This document shows, one piece after another, positions 12,400 through 24,049 of a stretch of 64,000 bases of DNA. Each line of letters opens with the position of its first letter. The stretch's first letter is position 1. The notes under the pieces were generated by a model, which had not been told where the DNA came from, ran no database searches, and saw only the letters and a program-made list of their open reading frames with translations. Made by a program: the position numbers and the translations under genes. Source of the stretch: Symbiodinium natans (taxonomy: Eukaryota; Sar; Dinophyceae; Suessiales; Symbiodiniaceae); the NCBI GenBank assembly GCA_905221605.1, contig CAJNDS010002837.1:1-64000 (forward strand), in the 5' to 3' direction.

Positions 12400-13092
12400 C
12401 AGAGGCTGGACGCCAATTTGTCCTCCGCAACATCCGCTATTGCGACGCACCGATGGTCTTGACCATCCTCAAAAAACTCGGAGGCTTTAAGCCGGAGCTC
12501 CTTGCCGACCGGGAGGTGATGCTGGCCGCCGTGGAGAAGGATGGCTTGTTCCTCGAATATGCGGCGGAGGAGCTGCGAGCCGACCACGACTTCGTGCTGA
12601 AAGCCCTGAAAAAGAATCCTTCTGCCCTCGATGAAGCCGCCGAGTCCCTTCGAGCGGACCGCAGCTTTCTGCTCAAGGCGGTGAAGGCCACGAAGGCCTG
12701 GTGGCTGGTCCACTTTGCGGCTCCAGCCATCGAAAAGGACGCAAACTTCGTGCAACGATGCCGAGAAGCTGCAGGGACTGGTCTCGTGTTCACCTACTAC
12801 CACAGTTCCAATTGCTTTTTTGACATGCGGCAGGCATTTCCGGCGGTCGGGGCTTCCGTCCCTGGAGGCACCGCCTACGACGAGGTGATGAAGCAGCTGA
12901 GAGAGGCCATACACGGCAGCTCCTTGGCCGGCAAAGCTTGGAAGGGCCCAAAAACAAGGCCGCAAGAGAGCCCAACTTCCAACCACTTTTTGGTTTGCTA
13001 TGTCTCATGTGTCGGTGCTGCCTCTGTGTTCAGGCACGGCCACCGTGTGGTTCGATGAGGAGCCCGTCTTTGGGCACTGTGCCGAAACATAA
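12400..13092 (+). CDS. DUF4116-repeat protein, 3' end (two exons)
   Basis: The exon at about 12400-12930 follows a CCCCCTTTTTCCAG acceptor and reads on in frame to about residue 177. It holds consecutive units of the type LADREVMLAAVEKDGLFLEY, ELRADHDFVLKALKKNP and SLRADRSFLLKAVK, the signature of the DUF4116 repeat common in protist proteins. A GC donor (GGCCG|GCAAAG) opens a 103-base intron. The last exon 13034-13092 then reads GTATVWFDEEPVFGHCAET and stops at TAA. Reading straight through instead gives a poor C terminus ending RHGHRVVR, so the intron is preferred. Upstream exons lie before 12.4 kb and were not found. The molecular role of DUF4116 proteins is not established. Confidence 0.8.
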
Positions 13093-13600
13093 GCAACCAA
13101 GACTGCGATATACGAAGTGCGGTTCCCCCAGAACGAAGTGCCCAGCAAAAACGTGCTTTCCCAGATGCCTCTGTTGGGTGGACCTGGGTCTACAGATATG
13201 TATCGTGGAGTGGAGTGAAACCGCCCTGAATTGGAGCCGTGGCACTTGATATCACGAAATGTGAAATGTGAGATTCCCCCCACTACGGTTTCGGCAGTGG
13301 CTAGGGAAAACGGAGCGCCTATTTTGAAGTTAGAATACTGGTCCAGCAGGATGGCTTGGACAAAAGCGGGTTGAAAGAGTGCCTATTCAATGTCCCCCTC
13401 CCCAACAACCGAAGAACCCCCACAATCACCTACCAGCACCCGGGACCCACGAGGGGAGGAAGGACAGGTTGGAATCGATCCTTCACCCCTGCCTAGGCTG
13501 CAAGCAGCTCGCCCCCGAAAGGGCTCCCACCAGGCAAGGCTTCCAGACTCTTGGGGTTTCCCGTTCCTCTTATACTTAAAAAACTGTTATGACCCTCATT
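13093..13600. other. 3' flank of the DUF4116 gene
   Basis: No recognisable coding sequence, repeat or homopolymer was seen. This is presumably the 3' untranslated region and spacer. Confidence 0.35.
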
Positions 13601-13745
13601 TTGCTTCTCACGGCTGCGAAGGTTCAGTTGAAGTGGAAGTGAAAGCAAGGAGGTAGTCGATGGTGAAGGTTGTGTTGCTTCTCGTGGCTGCGAAGGTTCC
13701 GTGGTTGAAGTGGAGGTGATATCGTGGTGGCAGTCGATGATGAAG
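13601..13745. repeat. Tandem duplication, about 74-base unit
   Basis: TTGCTTCTC(A/G)(C/T)GGCTGCGAAGGTT occurs at 13601 and again at 13675. Each copy is followed by a GTTGAAGTGG-type stretch and a GTCGATG(A)TGAAGG tail. Confidence 0.65.
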
Positions 13746-13753
13746 GGCTGTGT

Positions 13754-14551
13754 TCATCTGCGCTTTGGCGGGTGCTTTGGTGTCGTCGTCGCCACCCTTC
13801 GAATCTGGTTCGCGAGGTCTTCCCCTCTTGTCGGCGAGGTCGTGGGAGAGGGTGCCATGCTGGTTGAGTTTGTTGTTGCCATTGTAGCCCCCATATTCGA
13901 GCCAACTCGGTCGTGCTCCCTTTTCCTCTTCCTCTGCAGTGGCGGGCGTGCATCGTGGTCCTCTTGTTCCCAGTGGCTGCCTTCTTCTTCTTGCCCCCCA
14001 TGGCTTTCCCAATGACGAGTGCCCGACGGTATTTCACATGGCGCACTCTCATGTCTCTGCTCCCACCGAGTGCCCGATGGTGTTTCACACGGTGCACTCC
14101 CAGATACTGTCATCGGCTTCTTGGTTGTGCGATGTGGTGGTGGAAGAGCTCCTGCTGGGTGTTGTCGCATGTGTTGCATAGCTGAGGGTTGGTGCGATGT
14201 TCTTGTCTTGGCGCCCACTGTTGGTGGTGTAGGAGAAGTGGTAGTCGGCGATGTGGTAGTCGAAGTTGTGGCACCCCGATGTAGTTGTATATTCCTGTGT
14301 TTCCACCAGGATTTGAGGTGTGGATGTGGTACTGCAGGGCTTATGGGTCCATCATCTCCCGGGTCCACCTGTACTTCTTCATATTCTTCGTCCATTGGTG
14401 GGTGGGTTGCTTCTTCATTGGCTCTTGGGTGTTCTTGTCGTCTTGCAGTTTGTCCTCCCTTCCCCCATGGCTTTCGGCTGGGGTGTGGTGGCGATGTCTC
14501 TCTCTCTCTCTCTCTCTCTTTCGCTCTCCCACACAGATGGATAAACCACAC
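13754..14551 (-). CDS. Low-complexity hypothetical protein with a 17-residue repeat
   Basis: A 265-residue minus-strand frame is His/Thr/Glu/Arg-rich and contains two copies of a 17-residue unit (SAPCETPSGTRWEQRHE, then SAPCEIPSGTR), encoded by a 51-base tandem repeat at 14017 and 14068. The plus strand is also open across the repeat. No domain is recognised. Length and hydrophilic composition favour the minus strand, but this may be non-coding repeat DNA. Confidence 0.25.
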   Translation of the reverse strand: MWFIHLCGRAKERERERETSPPHPSRKPWGKGGQTARRQEHPRANEEATHPPMDEEYEEVQVDPGDDGPISPAVPHPHLKSWWKHRNIQLHRGATTSTTTSPTTTSPTPPTVGAKTRTSHQPSAMQHMRQHPAGALPPPHRTTKKPMTVSGSAPCETPSGTRWEQRHESAPCEIPSGTRHWESHGGQEEEGSHWEQEDHDARPPLQRKRKREHDRVGSNMGATMATTNSTSMAPSPTTSPTRGEDLANQIRRVATTTPKHPPKRR

Positions 14552-14999
14552 TGCATGGATCTGACAGGGCCTAGGTTTTGGAAGCGTTTGGGATGGATAG
14601 GTGCCTCATTTGCGGATGTTATGGCCGTTAGGGTTTAGTTTTTTTTCAAAAGCCCTGGCTATGCCGGCCTGGATCTTGAGTTAATCCGTTCCGGCTCTTA
14701 CTACGTTACAACCTTCCCCCTCCCCCAAACGAAAACAATCCGGAAATTGTTCAGCAACTGTTAAGGAGGTTAAACATGTAGTTCGTGTGCAACATCTAAA
14801 CCCAACCTCCCCATGAACTGCAGCGGGTTTCAACTAAGATTTTCTTTGTAAGGTGGGGGGACCCAGTCTACCCTATCCAAACCAAGTCGAAAACGACTCA
14901 CAGCACCAACCCTAAAACGACTACGCCCCAGAAACCCTACTGCAAACATTGCACTTGTGGCAATGGCTGTTATGTTAAAACCCAAGTCGTGGCCCTGTT

Positions 15000-17900
15000 G
15001 GTGCTCGGGGCAGGTGCGGCCAACCAGATGTGTAAAGGGCAAATGCCCCAAGGCCCTAGGGCCTCAACACCTGGCCCAGGTTAAAGTTCGCGTCTGTACA
15101 TCTTGGGACCTTCAAAGGCCTGAACCCCAGCTCGATGGACGCCCCATCATTCGAATTGTTTAGCTCTCTTGAGTTACAACTTGGCCAAGCCATGCGCCTG
15201 GTTGACCTCGGAGGCGTGGAGCGCACGTGATGCAGTTGGATCGAAGTGTTCCTGGATGCCAAGAACGGGAGAAAGAATTCTTCTGCTCTTCGGACAAGTG
15301 TGTAGCAGGGATACAGCTTCACGATTGTGTATGCATCTCGGCCACCTTCAGCTGCACCAGAACTCCAATCGACCCCCCACACCCGCCTTAGAAGTCTTTC
15401 TTTTGGGTTCGTCGGTCCTCGCAACAATCGGCTCTATGCTGCTAGATATCCTTCTGTGAGATGGTGCCTTCTGCAATCGTATATCTCTAAAAATTCTCAC
15501 TGCAACTTTATTACAAACGCGGCTGCGTACTGGAGGACGGATGCTGTCATCACTGTTGGCCACGGTCAGCGTAATCGCCCGGAGGTTGAGGGCAAATGAG
15601 GGCACAACGTATCACGAGCATCTACCTGACAAACCCTGTATTTCGTGGATTCAATAGCTATCTTGATGTTGGATTTGCCCGGCACTCCTGTCGAAACTGT
15701 CCGGGACCTCCACCTCTGCAAATGCTGTGTGTGAGAAGCAAATCACGAGGCATTGCACTCGGCTTACTTCCAAAGTCGTAGATTGCCAACCGCATGCAGC
15801 ACGTGAGCAGCACAGTCGAGGGCAGCACACATTTCATCACCACCTTAGTGCTGACAAATGGCTGTTAGAATTTGTGGGCCAAGTAAAATCAGGGTCCACA
15901 TGCAGTGTCTTCAGGGTATCCCGACCATGCCTGAGCACTCGCTAAAATGCTCACATCCTTGCAAATGAACACGCCTAAAGCAACTATGACCAACTTGGCT
16001 GAGCCACTTCAGTCCCCTTCCATGTGGCTAGGTAGAGCGCGCTCTTGAGCGTTCGGCTAAGCCTCAAAAAATCAAGGCGCTTCTGGAGGCTTCTGGATCT
16101 GTGAAGCTGAGGGTTGAATGGGTTGAAGGCTTGGACCCGACTCGTGGAGTCGTGGCCCGACTTGTGGCATGTTTAGAGCTTGGCACTGAGTGCTGACTGC
16201 GGAGCTCTCTCTGCATGTGAAGCTCGTCTCGCCGAAGCTTCCATCGCGAGTCTGCGGCCCGGCCCAGCAGCCTACGCGTTCGTCCCTCCTAGTCTCTCTG
16301 TTGGTGGTGCAAATTGGTGCAATGATCTTGCAGCACACTGACAGATGAGTATGAGTTGAAATTAGCATGGAAGATGTCTCTGCAAGCACGGCCTGCACAA
16401 TCAACGCGTGCATTTGTGCTACGCGCTCTTCTGCAGGCACTCTGCCCTTCAACCACGGCCATACGAGGCCATACCACTGTGCTTGCCTCGTTCTATGAGT
16501 CGAAGTCAAGCCGGCACAGGCCTAGTGGATCCACAGTTGTGACAGCATCCGCACAAGCGATTGGCACAGTAGTCAGATGTCGCGCAACAGCTGGCTAAAC
16601 TCTCCCCTTCCATAACGGCCTCGGCCGCCTGCAGCGGCTGTGCGAGCGGCTGCGCAGCCGCAGTGTCCACTGTGGACGTAGTGTCCTCGCAACTCCAACC
16701 GGTGCGCGCATTATGGCACCCGGACAAATGCAACTTTCACATAAAGATCCCGGTCCTATGGTCTGTGGCCTCTAGTTGCTTAATCTGCCTGTTAAATGAA
16801 AGCCACTCAAACCTGCGGGTCAGTTGTGTGCACTCCCAAGACTATCTTCCGAATCGGAATAGGTAAACTTCCAAACGGCCAGGTCCTTCGCATGCTCAGG
16901 GATGCTGATGACTTCAGCCTCTTTTGCCTGCAGGACCCCTCGAGGCATGAAAAAGTAGAGTGCTGTCTTTCAGTCTTTTTGATTGGAGGGGGTGGAGTTG
17001 GGGAATGTTGAGCCCAGCGAAAGCTGAGCGCAACATAACATAAGTGCATATCAGAGTCCTACCTCTCGCATGTTGCATGGAATAGTTTTCCTGGTGCCAA
17101 TTTCTTTCCACGACTTCTCGCCCCCTGCCAAAACGGGTACCAGAAACAGGTGGCACTGGAAGTAACCCCCCTCCCTTCCAGCACTAACTCGTGGGAATCC
17201 TCAAGTGCAACACATAGCCGTGAGAGATCCGCTGCGCATTCCCTTTATATCCTTTTCTGAATCAAGTTCTCACTTCCACCTGGGGGACGCCGAGGTGGCT
17301 CATCCCCATTCGAGACTGTTGGATATGCCGCCTCTCCTGGCGTTATCACAAGCAAGCCGTTGTGCGATGCCTTTGATGAAAGCTGGCTGCTGACCTATGA
17401 CGATGTGAGGACTGAGGGCCTTGTTGGCCGTCTAGCAGCTTCTCAGATTGAACAAGCGAACAAAGCCAAACACCACATCGGAATGGCTAAAGCATGCATT
17501 CATTCATGACAGCGGGGTGCAAAACAGTCACGGCATGCAGTGCCATCACCTCCTCGCTGAGGGTTGGCATTGTAGCCTCATCGCCAAGGGTGGGCAACGC
17601 AGTCACGGAGACTTGACCGTGGCGATGTGAGGGCATCTCCTGACTCACATCACAAGGTGAAAAACAGCAGCATCCAAAGTACGCAACAAGCTGGTGTTTC
17701 CAAGTGCAAATTGCCTCTGCGCTTGTGTCGACTGGTGCCAAGCAAGCTGCATGTAGTTAAGTACGGTGGCACTGCTTTCAATGATTTCAACTACTTACCT
17801 GAGTCATTTGTGATCGAACCTGGCCTGAGTCATGCCCTCTCCGAGTGGGCCACCGCTGAAGGACAAACTATCTGAACTTTTGAACAGCTCTCCTCTGCTC

Positions 17901-18330
17901 CGTCGGCATCTAATTCCTGCCGACAGATCACATGACAGTGTTACAAATGGGTGTCCTCCCAAAGCCCGTGTCTTGAAGCGTAATTACTTCCTCCCTGCCT
18001 CTTTGCCCCCAGGGTCGTCAAAATGGACGCCCTGGCGAGTGCTGCACGATGTTCACAGTTGAGCTCTGCCCGTGTGGTAGAAACGTCAGTCACTTGGTTG
18101 GAAGCATGATTTACCCCAAAGCTGCTGCAACTACTTGCTAGACAATGTAGCAAATCCTGCAAGTCTCCCATAAAAATAAAGATGCAATGTGACGAAGCTG
18201 TCAAGACGTTGCTGAGTCGCTTAGGGCGGGCAACCAGAATGATCGCTGGATCCCGCTATCATCCCGCTGCACCCCGTGTCAGTTGCTGTTAGGACGTTGG
18301 GTGACGTCTGTTTTTCTGCGATCTCCTTGT
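15000..18330. other. Stretch without recognised genes
   Basis: Only weak hints occur here. A plus-strand ALWHPDKC peptide near 16705-16730 recalls the HPD motif of J domains but has no surrounding J-domain helices. A plus-strand peptide FNDFNYLPESFVIEP near 17780-17820 loosely recalls tubulin-tyrosine-ligase-like proteins, but no continuation was found. Neither is called as a gene. Confidence 0.3.
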
Positions 18331-18335
18331 TGTAG

Positions 18336-18508
18336 GTACTGTTCTTGGGCAAACCACTCGCAACCCTGAAGAATCCATAGAACTGCGAGTGCGGCTCGCA
18401 GATGCAGTTCTCTATGGCAGCATGTCAAGTCACAGATATCTCCAACTCGGCTTGGCCTTGGGACTCGAAGAGCTTTCGACGCAGCACCAGAAGAACATTG
18501 CTCTCTGA
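18336..18508 (+). CDS. Hypothetical exon (plus strand)
   Basis: A good acceptor (TTGTTGTAG) is followed by a 56-codon clean frame starting TVLGQTTRNPEES and ending QHQKNIAL before TGA. The TGA overlaps a possible GA donor (CTCT|GAGCGG). The composition (Leu/Glu/Arg-rich amphipathic helix, RLADAVLYGSMSSHRYLQL) is protein-like. Family unknown. Confidence 0.4.
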
Positions 18509-19084
18509 GCGGTGAAAGTGGACGAGTGATGACGAGTGTCAAACCCCTGACGCTCTTATGCCTACGAGGCTCTTGACTTGAAACAAGGAGCTGCAGCATA
18601 CTGCAAAAGACGACCAGGTCCAAACTGCAAGGTTCGTGACGCAGCGTGGTTTGCCCCAACATCAAGAACTTTTGAAAGGCCCCGAGCTGACTCCCTCCTC
18701 ATAAGTGAGACTTGCCAAGGGCATGGCTTGGCTTTATGTACATGGGCGAGGTCAAAGGCTCAATCTGGTGCAAGTGCTCGGCTGTCACCACGTGAAAACT
18801 AAATGCATGTCAACGCGAATCCATATGGCTACGAGTCCGCCTATGTGCGAGATGCCAAGGTGTGTGTGTGTGTGTGCGTAAACATCCTACTGCAAGCCTT
18901 TTCCAGGTGTGTTCTCGTTCTGTCCAGCCCGCTGAGGTTTCGAGCAAGCATGCATCCCTGTCGATCACTCTGCCATCTCTGAGTCTTTGACCCGCTCCGG
19001 GGGTGGCCTCGCCCTGTTAGCAAAGCCCGTTGGGAAATGTTTGGAAGTATGGGACTGCGGTGCCCCCCAAGCATTGACGCCGCA

Positions 19085-19759
19085 TCACTCCAAAGCTCCA
19101 GAAGCCTCCAGCTTCAGTGTGTTGGCGCACGGGAAAGGGCGTTCATTTCGACAAAGACATTGCAACACATGGATTTTCTGCGCAGCTAACTTCACCGACT
19201 GTTGCGGAACATGCTCGAAAGGGTATGTCTGCATGACCTTTGAATGCACAGAACAATTCGTGTGTGAACCTGTATTTCCATATGTCCACCTTCTTATCTT
19301 GGAAGCTAAGGTTCGAAGGTTTGTGAGGGTATCCCTTCCTTCGTCCTGCCTTCTAATTCGAACGTTTGCCTCCGCAAAGCAGCCGGCAATATGATTAACG
19401 GCTGAGGAGCTGCCCCATACTTTCCTACGATGAAGACTTTGCGTGAAAGCCAGCCAAGCATGATCGTCATGGATCACTGTCCCACGTTGCATGAAAAAGA
19501 CGCTGGCTTTTGCCAACACACGTCGCCAGTCACATCTGCAAGAATCGCCAGTTTCTTTCGGAGACCCCCTTTCTGGTTTGTCCAGGGAGAATAGTTCTGA
19601 GAGACCTGCTTCACTAATCCCCTCTTCTCCAATTTTAAGTCTCTCTTCGAGCTGCGCATGGCTATGCCAAGCAAGCGCAACATCTGCATCCAAGCTGATA
19701 CTTCTGGCCAAGGCCCGATCCTCGCGGCAGTCGGTGCGGTCCTGACCGCACCCGAACAC
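19085..19759 (-). CDS. Hypothetical protein, long open frame
   Basis: A 224-residue uninterrupted minus-strand frame, among the longest in the window. Parts look protein-like (EERLKIGEEGISEAG, KASVFFMQRGTVIHDDHAW). Other parts are less convincing, and the plus strand is also partly open. No domain recognised. If real, it may be read-through of several exons. Confidence 0.3.
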   Translation of the reverse strand: MFGCGQDRTDCREDRALARSISLDADVALAWHSHAQLEERLKIGEEGISEAGLSELFSLDKPERGSPKETGDSCRCDWRRVLAKASVFFMQRGTVIHDDHAWLAFTQSLHRRKVWGSSSAVNHIAGCFAEANVRIRRQDEGRDTLTNLRTLASKIRRWTYGNTGSHTNCSVHSKVMQTYPFEHVPQQSVKLAAQKIHVLQCLCRNERPFPCANTLKLEASGALE

Positions 19760-20542
19760 AAGAATCTGAGTTGATCAAGCGTGGCCAGGGCTTACAGCGG
19801 TGCTGTTCGACTGTTCGCCGGTCCTCTGTGCAACCGCAGCTTGGACCATGAGTAGCCGCCTCGAGTGCTAGCGAAAGGGCAGTGGCATGTGATTGCACAG
19901 AGGAAGGAAAATCAGAATTTGGAATGTTTCCTGACAATCTGTTGTAGCAAACCGCAGGTGAGAGGGCCGGCGATTGTCGGGATTTAGGGTTACTGGTACT
20001 GGCCAGTGCATTCAGGGCGTATGTATTCCTGGAGTCTCCGAAGAGCTGTCCGACCAAGAAGCGAAAATCTAAAGCGCACCACGAAGCCGCTCCAAGTCCT
20101 TCACGAGTATTTCAAAGACCGAGCGTACTTTATTAACACATGAAACGAGAGCATGCGGAAGACTTTGTCTCCGTTGAAAGATGAGGAAAAACTTCGAAAA
20201 GTTGGAACATCTCAAGTGGCATACAGAAACCGTGCCGAGCAGTGACATCAAAAGGGAGAACGAAGTGCTTGCCCTTTTGCCAATGGTCAATGAAACATTT
20301 CCACCTGGAAAGAACAGCTTTCCACCGTTTGGGAAAAGCAGAGGGGGAACGACAATTATCCCTGCATAATTGAACGACACTGCCATAAATGAGATTCCTA
20401 TCCGAGTATATCTTCCGCAAGTGGGGCTGAACTGTTTGTAATATCATTGCTTGGTCGCTTCTGTTGCCTGCAAAAATGTGACGTGCCTAAGGCCGCGGCA
20501 GGATCTGCATCCTTGCAGGCGCTGAAAATGCACCTCACTCAG

Positions 20543-20695
20543 CTATGAACATGTCTGTGCTTCGGTGTAGCCACACAACAGCCACACAAACTCAGCCAGC
20601 GGCGTGATCTGTCGGAAGCAAACGGTCAGCCGATGGTTGCCATAGTCAACGCGGTAAAAGTTCCCAAAGCTGTCCTGGGAAGTGCGACGGCTCAC
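20543..20695 (-). CDS. Hypothetical exon
   Basis: A clean frame reads SRRTSQDSFGNFYRVDY, continues RLTVCFRQITPLAEFVWLL and stops at TAG. A GC donor is possible at TTGTGTG|GCTACA. The mix of aromatic and hydrophobic residues is typical of a folded domain, but I cannot name it. It may belong to the same minus-strand gene as the exon at 21117-21300. Confidence 0.4.
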   Translation of the reverse strand: MSRRTSQDSFGNFYRVDYGNHRLTVCFRQITPLAEFVWLLCGYTEAQTCS

Positions 20696-21116
20696 TTTGA
20701 AAACTTTGCATAGCAGGCACATAAGAAGCAGTATCCACTTTGCACAGGGTCTTGATAGGAATAAATATGGAATAAATTCTGAGGCTCGAAGAAACTGTCG
20801 GCTGCTGTGGTGGGCAGAATCGGGAGCTGGAGCACCTGGCGAAGGGAACTTGGAGGAAGGCATGGCACCCCAAGATGGAAACTATGCCCATGTGCTGATG
20901 ATCGTGACGCAATGGTGCCTCCTCTTCTGGGACGCGCTGTCCCACTGATGCCCCTGTAGCAACCTCCACTAAGGAGATACTAAGGAGCATGCAGAATCCA
21001 ACCGCCCTGCACAGCAAGCAAGCTGGAAGCACAACAGCACCAGCACGGCAATCTGCCTCTGTTCTGATGGATCGTCATGCATGTTGCAAACATCTAGCTC
21101 TTCAACGCTTCCTTAC

Positions 21117-21300
21117 CACGAAGAACCTGCAGAACGCGGCTGTTTCCGTAGTCCACAACCTGGCTTCATGGGCAAACGTACAAGAATCAGCAACAGAGAA
21201 GATATGCTTTAGTTTTGTAGCATGTTCTGAAACTGCAGTCTCAATACGCTTACAGGTTGATCTGGCTGCAACAGACCTTTCATGCAACAGCCTCATGAAT
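21117..21300 (-). CDS. Hypothetical exon with consensus splice sites
   Basis: Bounded upstream by a pyrimidine-containing acceptor ending GGCTCAG and downstream by a textbook donor (TTCGTG|GTAAGG). The 184 bases read FMRLLHERSVAARSTCKRIE and continue through HIFSVADSCTFAHEA to FCRFFV without a stop. A helical, mixed-charge protein of unknown family. Confidence 0.5.
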
Positions 21301-21618
21301 CTGAGCCGGTGGCATAAAGGAAGCTGTTGTTCAGGTAAATGCCTGCCTGCGAGTCCAGGATTTGCAGTCACCGGGTGCCGGAATCAGCAGTGCATCGCCA
21401 GCAGTTGATCTGCGGCTGAGGTGCCGGATAGCGAACCTCTGAAAGGCTGCCCCCTGGCCTTAGAGGCTGTGCGCTTCCCGGATGCACAGATGTACCCTAC
21501 TAGTATGATGGGGCAACAAAGCTTGTTGCATTTTCCCACCGTGCGCTTCTGACAGCCTCACCCTCGGGGGAATCTTCCAAGTGTCTGCTCAGGATTTCGC
21601 AGGCATGTCAAGCTTATG

Positions 21619-21782
21619 TCAAGCCTCATCCAGGGCCAGGAGCCTGACGTTTTCTGAAATTTGCTTCAGCTCGGCCATGCTTCTTCTCATTGCAGCGACG
21701 AGTCCTTCGAGCCGGCGGTTAATCTCTCCCAGGCGACCAGGCCATTTCTTCCATTCAGTGCTTCCCACTGTCACTAGAGTGT
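21619..21782 (-). CDS. Coiled-coil C-terminal exon
   Basis: After a possible acceptor (CACACTCTAG) a minus-strand frame reads GSTEWKKWPGRLGEINRRLE and ends SMAELKQISENVRLLALDEA before TGA: a heptad-like helix rich in Leu, Glu, Arg and Met. It begins about 15 bases beyond the stop of the dehydrogenase exon, on the same strand but in another frame. It could be the end of a neighbouring gene or an alternative 3' end of the dehydrogenase transcript. Confidence 0.45.
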
Positions 21783-21796
21783 GCACATGCGAGGGG

Positions 21797-24015
21797 CTAT
21801 GCATGGATCTTCTTGGCCACTGCTGCTGCCATTTGCTGAGTTCCAGCGATGCCACCCAAGTCGGGTGTGGTGTCTTTGCCTTCCCTGATTACTGCCTCAA
21901 GGGCTTCTTCGAGCATCTTGCTGGCAGTGTGCTCGCCGAGGAATTGAAGCATTCGCGAAGCTGATAGCAGCATGGACGTGGGATTTGCGCGGTCTTGGCC
22001 AGCAATGTCAGGAGCGCTGCCATGCGCAGGCTCAAAAATTGCAACGCCTCCATCACCATAAAGAGCTGAAGGTGCCAAGCCTAAACCTCCGACAAGGCCA
22101 GCGGCTAAGTCTGACACAAGATCGCCAAAAAGATTCTCGCACAGAATTATGTCCCAGCACTCCGGCTGCAACACCATACCCGTAAGCAGAGAGTCACACA
22201 GTTGCTCTGTATACTCAATATCTGTAAAATTGGATGCGGCCTGCCTGCAACAGTCCAGAAACAGGGAATCTGACAGTCTAAGCACGTTGGCCTTGTGCGC
22301 TGCAGTGACCTTCTTCCGGCCATGTGCACGGGCGAACTCAAAGGCGAAAGTCGCGACGCGCAAAGCACCCTGCCGTCGTGTGCACTGCTCATCACTGCGC
22401 AAAACTTCTGGCTTCTGCTCACATCATGTCGTCTGCACTCAGCTTCATTCGGCAATCATTCGCGATGGCCTGCCTGCCGCGTGATCCGCCGTGTTGCCAC
22501 AATGCTGTCTTTGCTTTCATGTACCTGAGACATATACAAATTCCTCGCACCAGTTTGCTGATACTGTCATCTTGCCAGGCCAACGTGAAAACGAGTGCTG
22601 TAGCTTTGGCTGACTATTGCAGGTGCTGCACTGGTTGGGCGCTGCATGTAGTATCATGTAGTTGGATGGCTGAACTGCATGCTTCTTCCGCATTCGCTGC
22701 AGCAAAACTCTAGGCACCGTCAATGAATCCATCGCGGGCACTTTCGTTGTGGTCACAAGTGCAACAGTTCGGCCTCCTCTCCCGTGTACATGCCCTCGGT
22801 GTTCTCGCCTCAGTGTTGCTCCATGATTCTGATTCTGACAAGCCACCGCGGCAAGTTGGCATACAGCCGAAACTGTAACATTCAGGTCCACCCTCGTTGA
22901 TATGGAAGTGTGTAATTCAAGGAGCGACAAAGCATGAAAAAACAAGTGGGATTATGCGGCAGTGACCCAGAACAAGTGGGGCACTCTGCCTTTGCCAGCG
23001 GTTTTACACATTTTCACCCTTTCCTTCATTCCGCTTTACAGGCATGCCATTCCTAACCCAAACCCTAAACCCTAAACCCCAAATCCCGAACCCTACCTAA
23101 CCTCACCTAAACCATCCTAAAACCTGTTTTGAACCCAGGCTCTGTACGTCAGCTGGCACCGTAAAACCTAAACCCCAAACCCTAAACCCTCAACCCAAAT
23201 CCCGAACCCTACCTAACCTGAACCCGACCTAACAAACCCTAAGCCCTAAACCCCAAACCCTAACCAAAACCTGAAACCGAAATCCCAAACCCTACCTAAC
23301 CAACCCTTTTGAATCTGGAAGCTGCTTCATGCCAGGACTGAGAACATATCCAACCCAGAACCCTAAACCCCCCAAAACCCTACCTAACCTAAACTCGACC
23401 TAGCCAACGCTAAACACTAAACCCTAAACCCAAAATGTCGAACCCTACCTAACCTCACCTACACCGACCTACTGAGCATTTACGTTTGCAAATGGAGAGG
23501 GCTGCGCGCCCCCTCCCCCCCAAGCCGCCCGCATTTTATTTACTACACCAACCATGACACGAATCCAAACCCGGCTGCAGAGCCAACAAGCATGCCTGCT
23601 TGCTTTGTGAATCGGCGGATGCTGGTCGTTTGAATTGTCGTCTTTGTGTGCTGACTCATGGGTGTGTGAATTGTGCCTATGTCTTGTGAATGGTCCAGCT
23701 CCCCATCAGAACGGATCACTACATGCTCTATCCCTGTCCATGGCCTAGTCCAATGCTTTCTGAGTCACGCACGACCACGATATCAGTTCCCGGAAACTTG
23801 GAGCGAGTTCCTGCCAAGCAACGCAATTTCCGCAACCATCCAGGTGTTGATGGGCCAGCATCAGTGTCGAGATTTGACAGTGACAGTATGATATGAGATA
23901 TAAGCAAAGAGTAGGAAGATTGGACCTACCTAGAATCACTAACAGAGCATCGAACGAGCAAAGTGCAAAATGCTGGGCCAGGTGTAGTCTCGCTAACTGT
24001 ATTTCAGGGAACATT

Positions 24016-24049
<34 letters not shown>

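Noticed and set aside
15700-15810. Minus-strand AIYDFGSKPSA resembling a kinase DFG
   Set aside because: No catalytic loop or activation-segment exon was found around it.
16690-16735. Plus-strand ALWHPDKC as a J-domain HPD motif
   Set aside because: The flanking helices expected of a J domain are absent in frame; a single short motif is not enough.
17760-17875. Plus-strand FNYLPESFVIEP as a tubulin-tyrosine-ligase-like exon
   Set aside because: The ATP-grasp continuation (WIVKP region) was looked for downstream and not seen.
22840-22875. FRLYANLP as the dehydrogenase LYANVRP exon
   Set aside because: A much better match (ALRKLFQLYANVRPAK) exists at 24148-24082 with an in-phase intermediate exon. 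The 22.85 kb peptide is probably chance.
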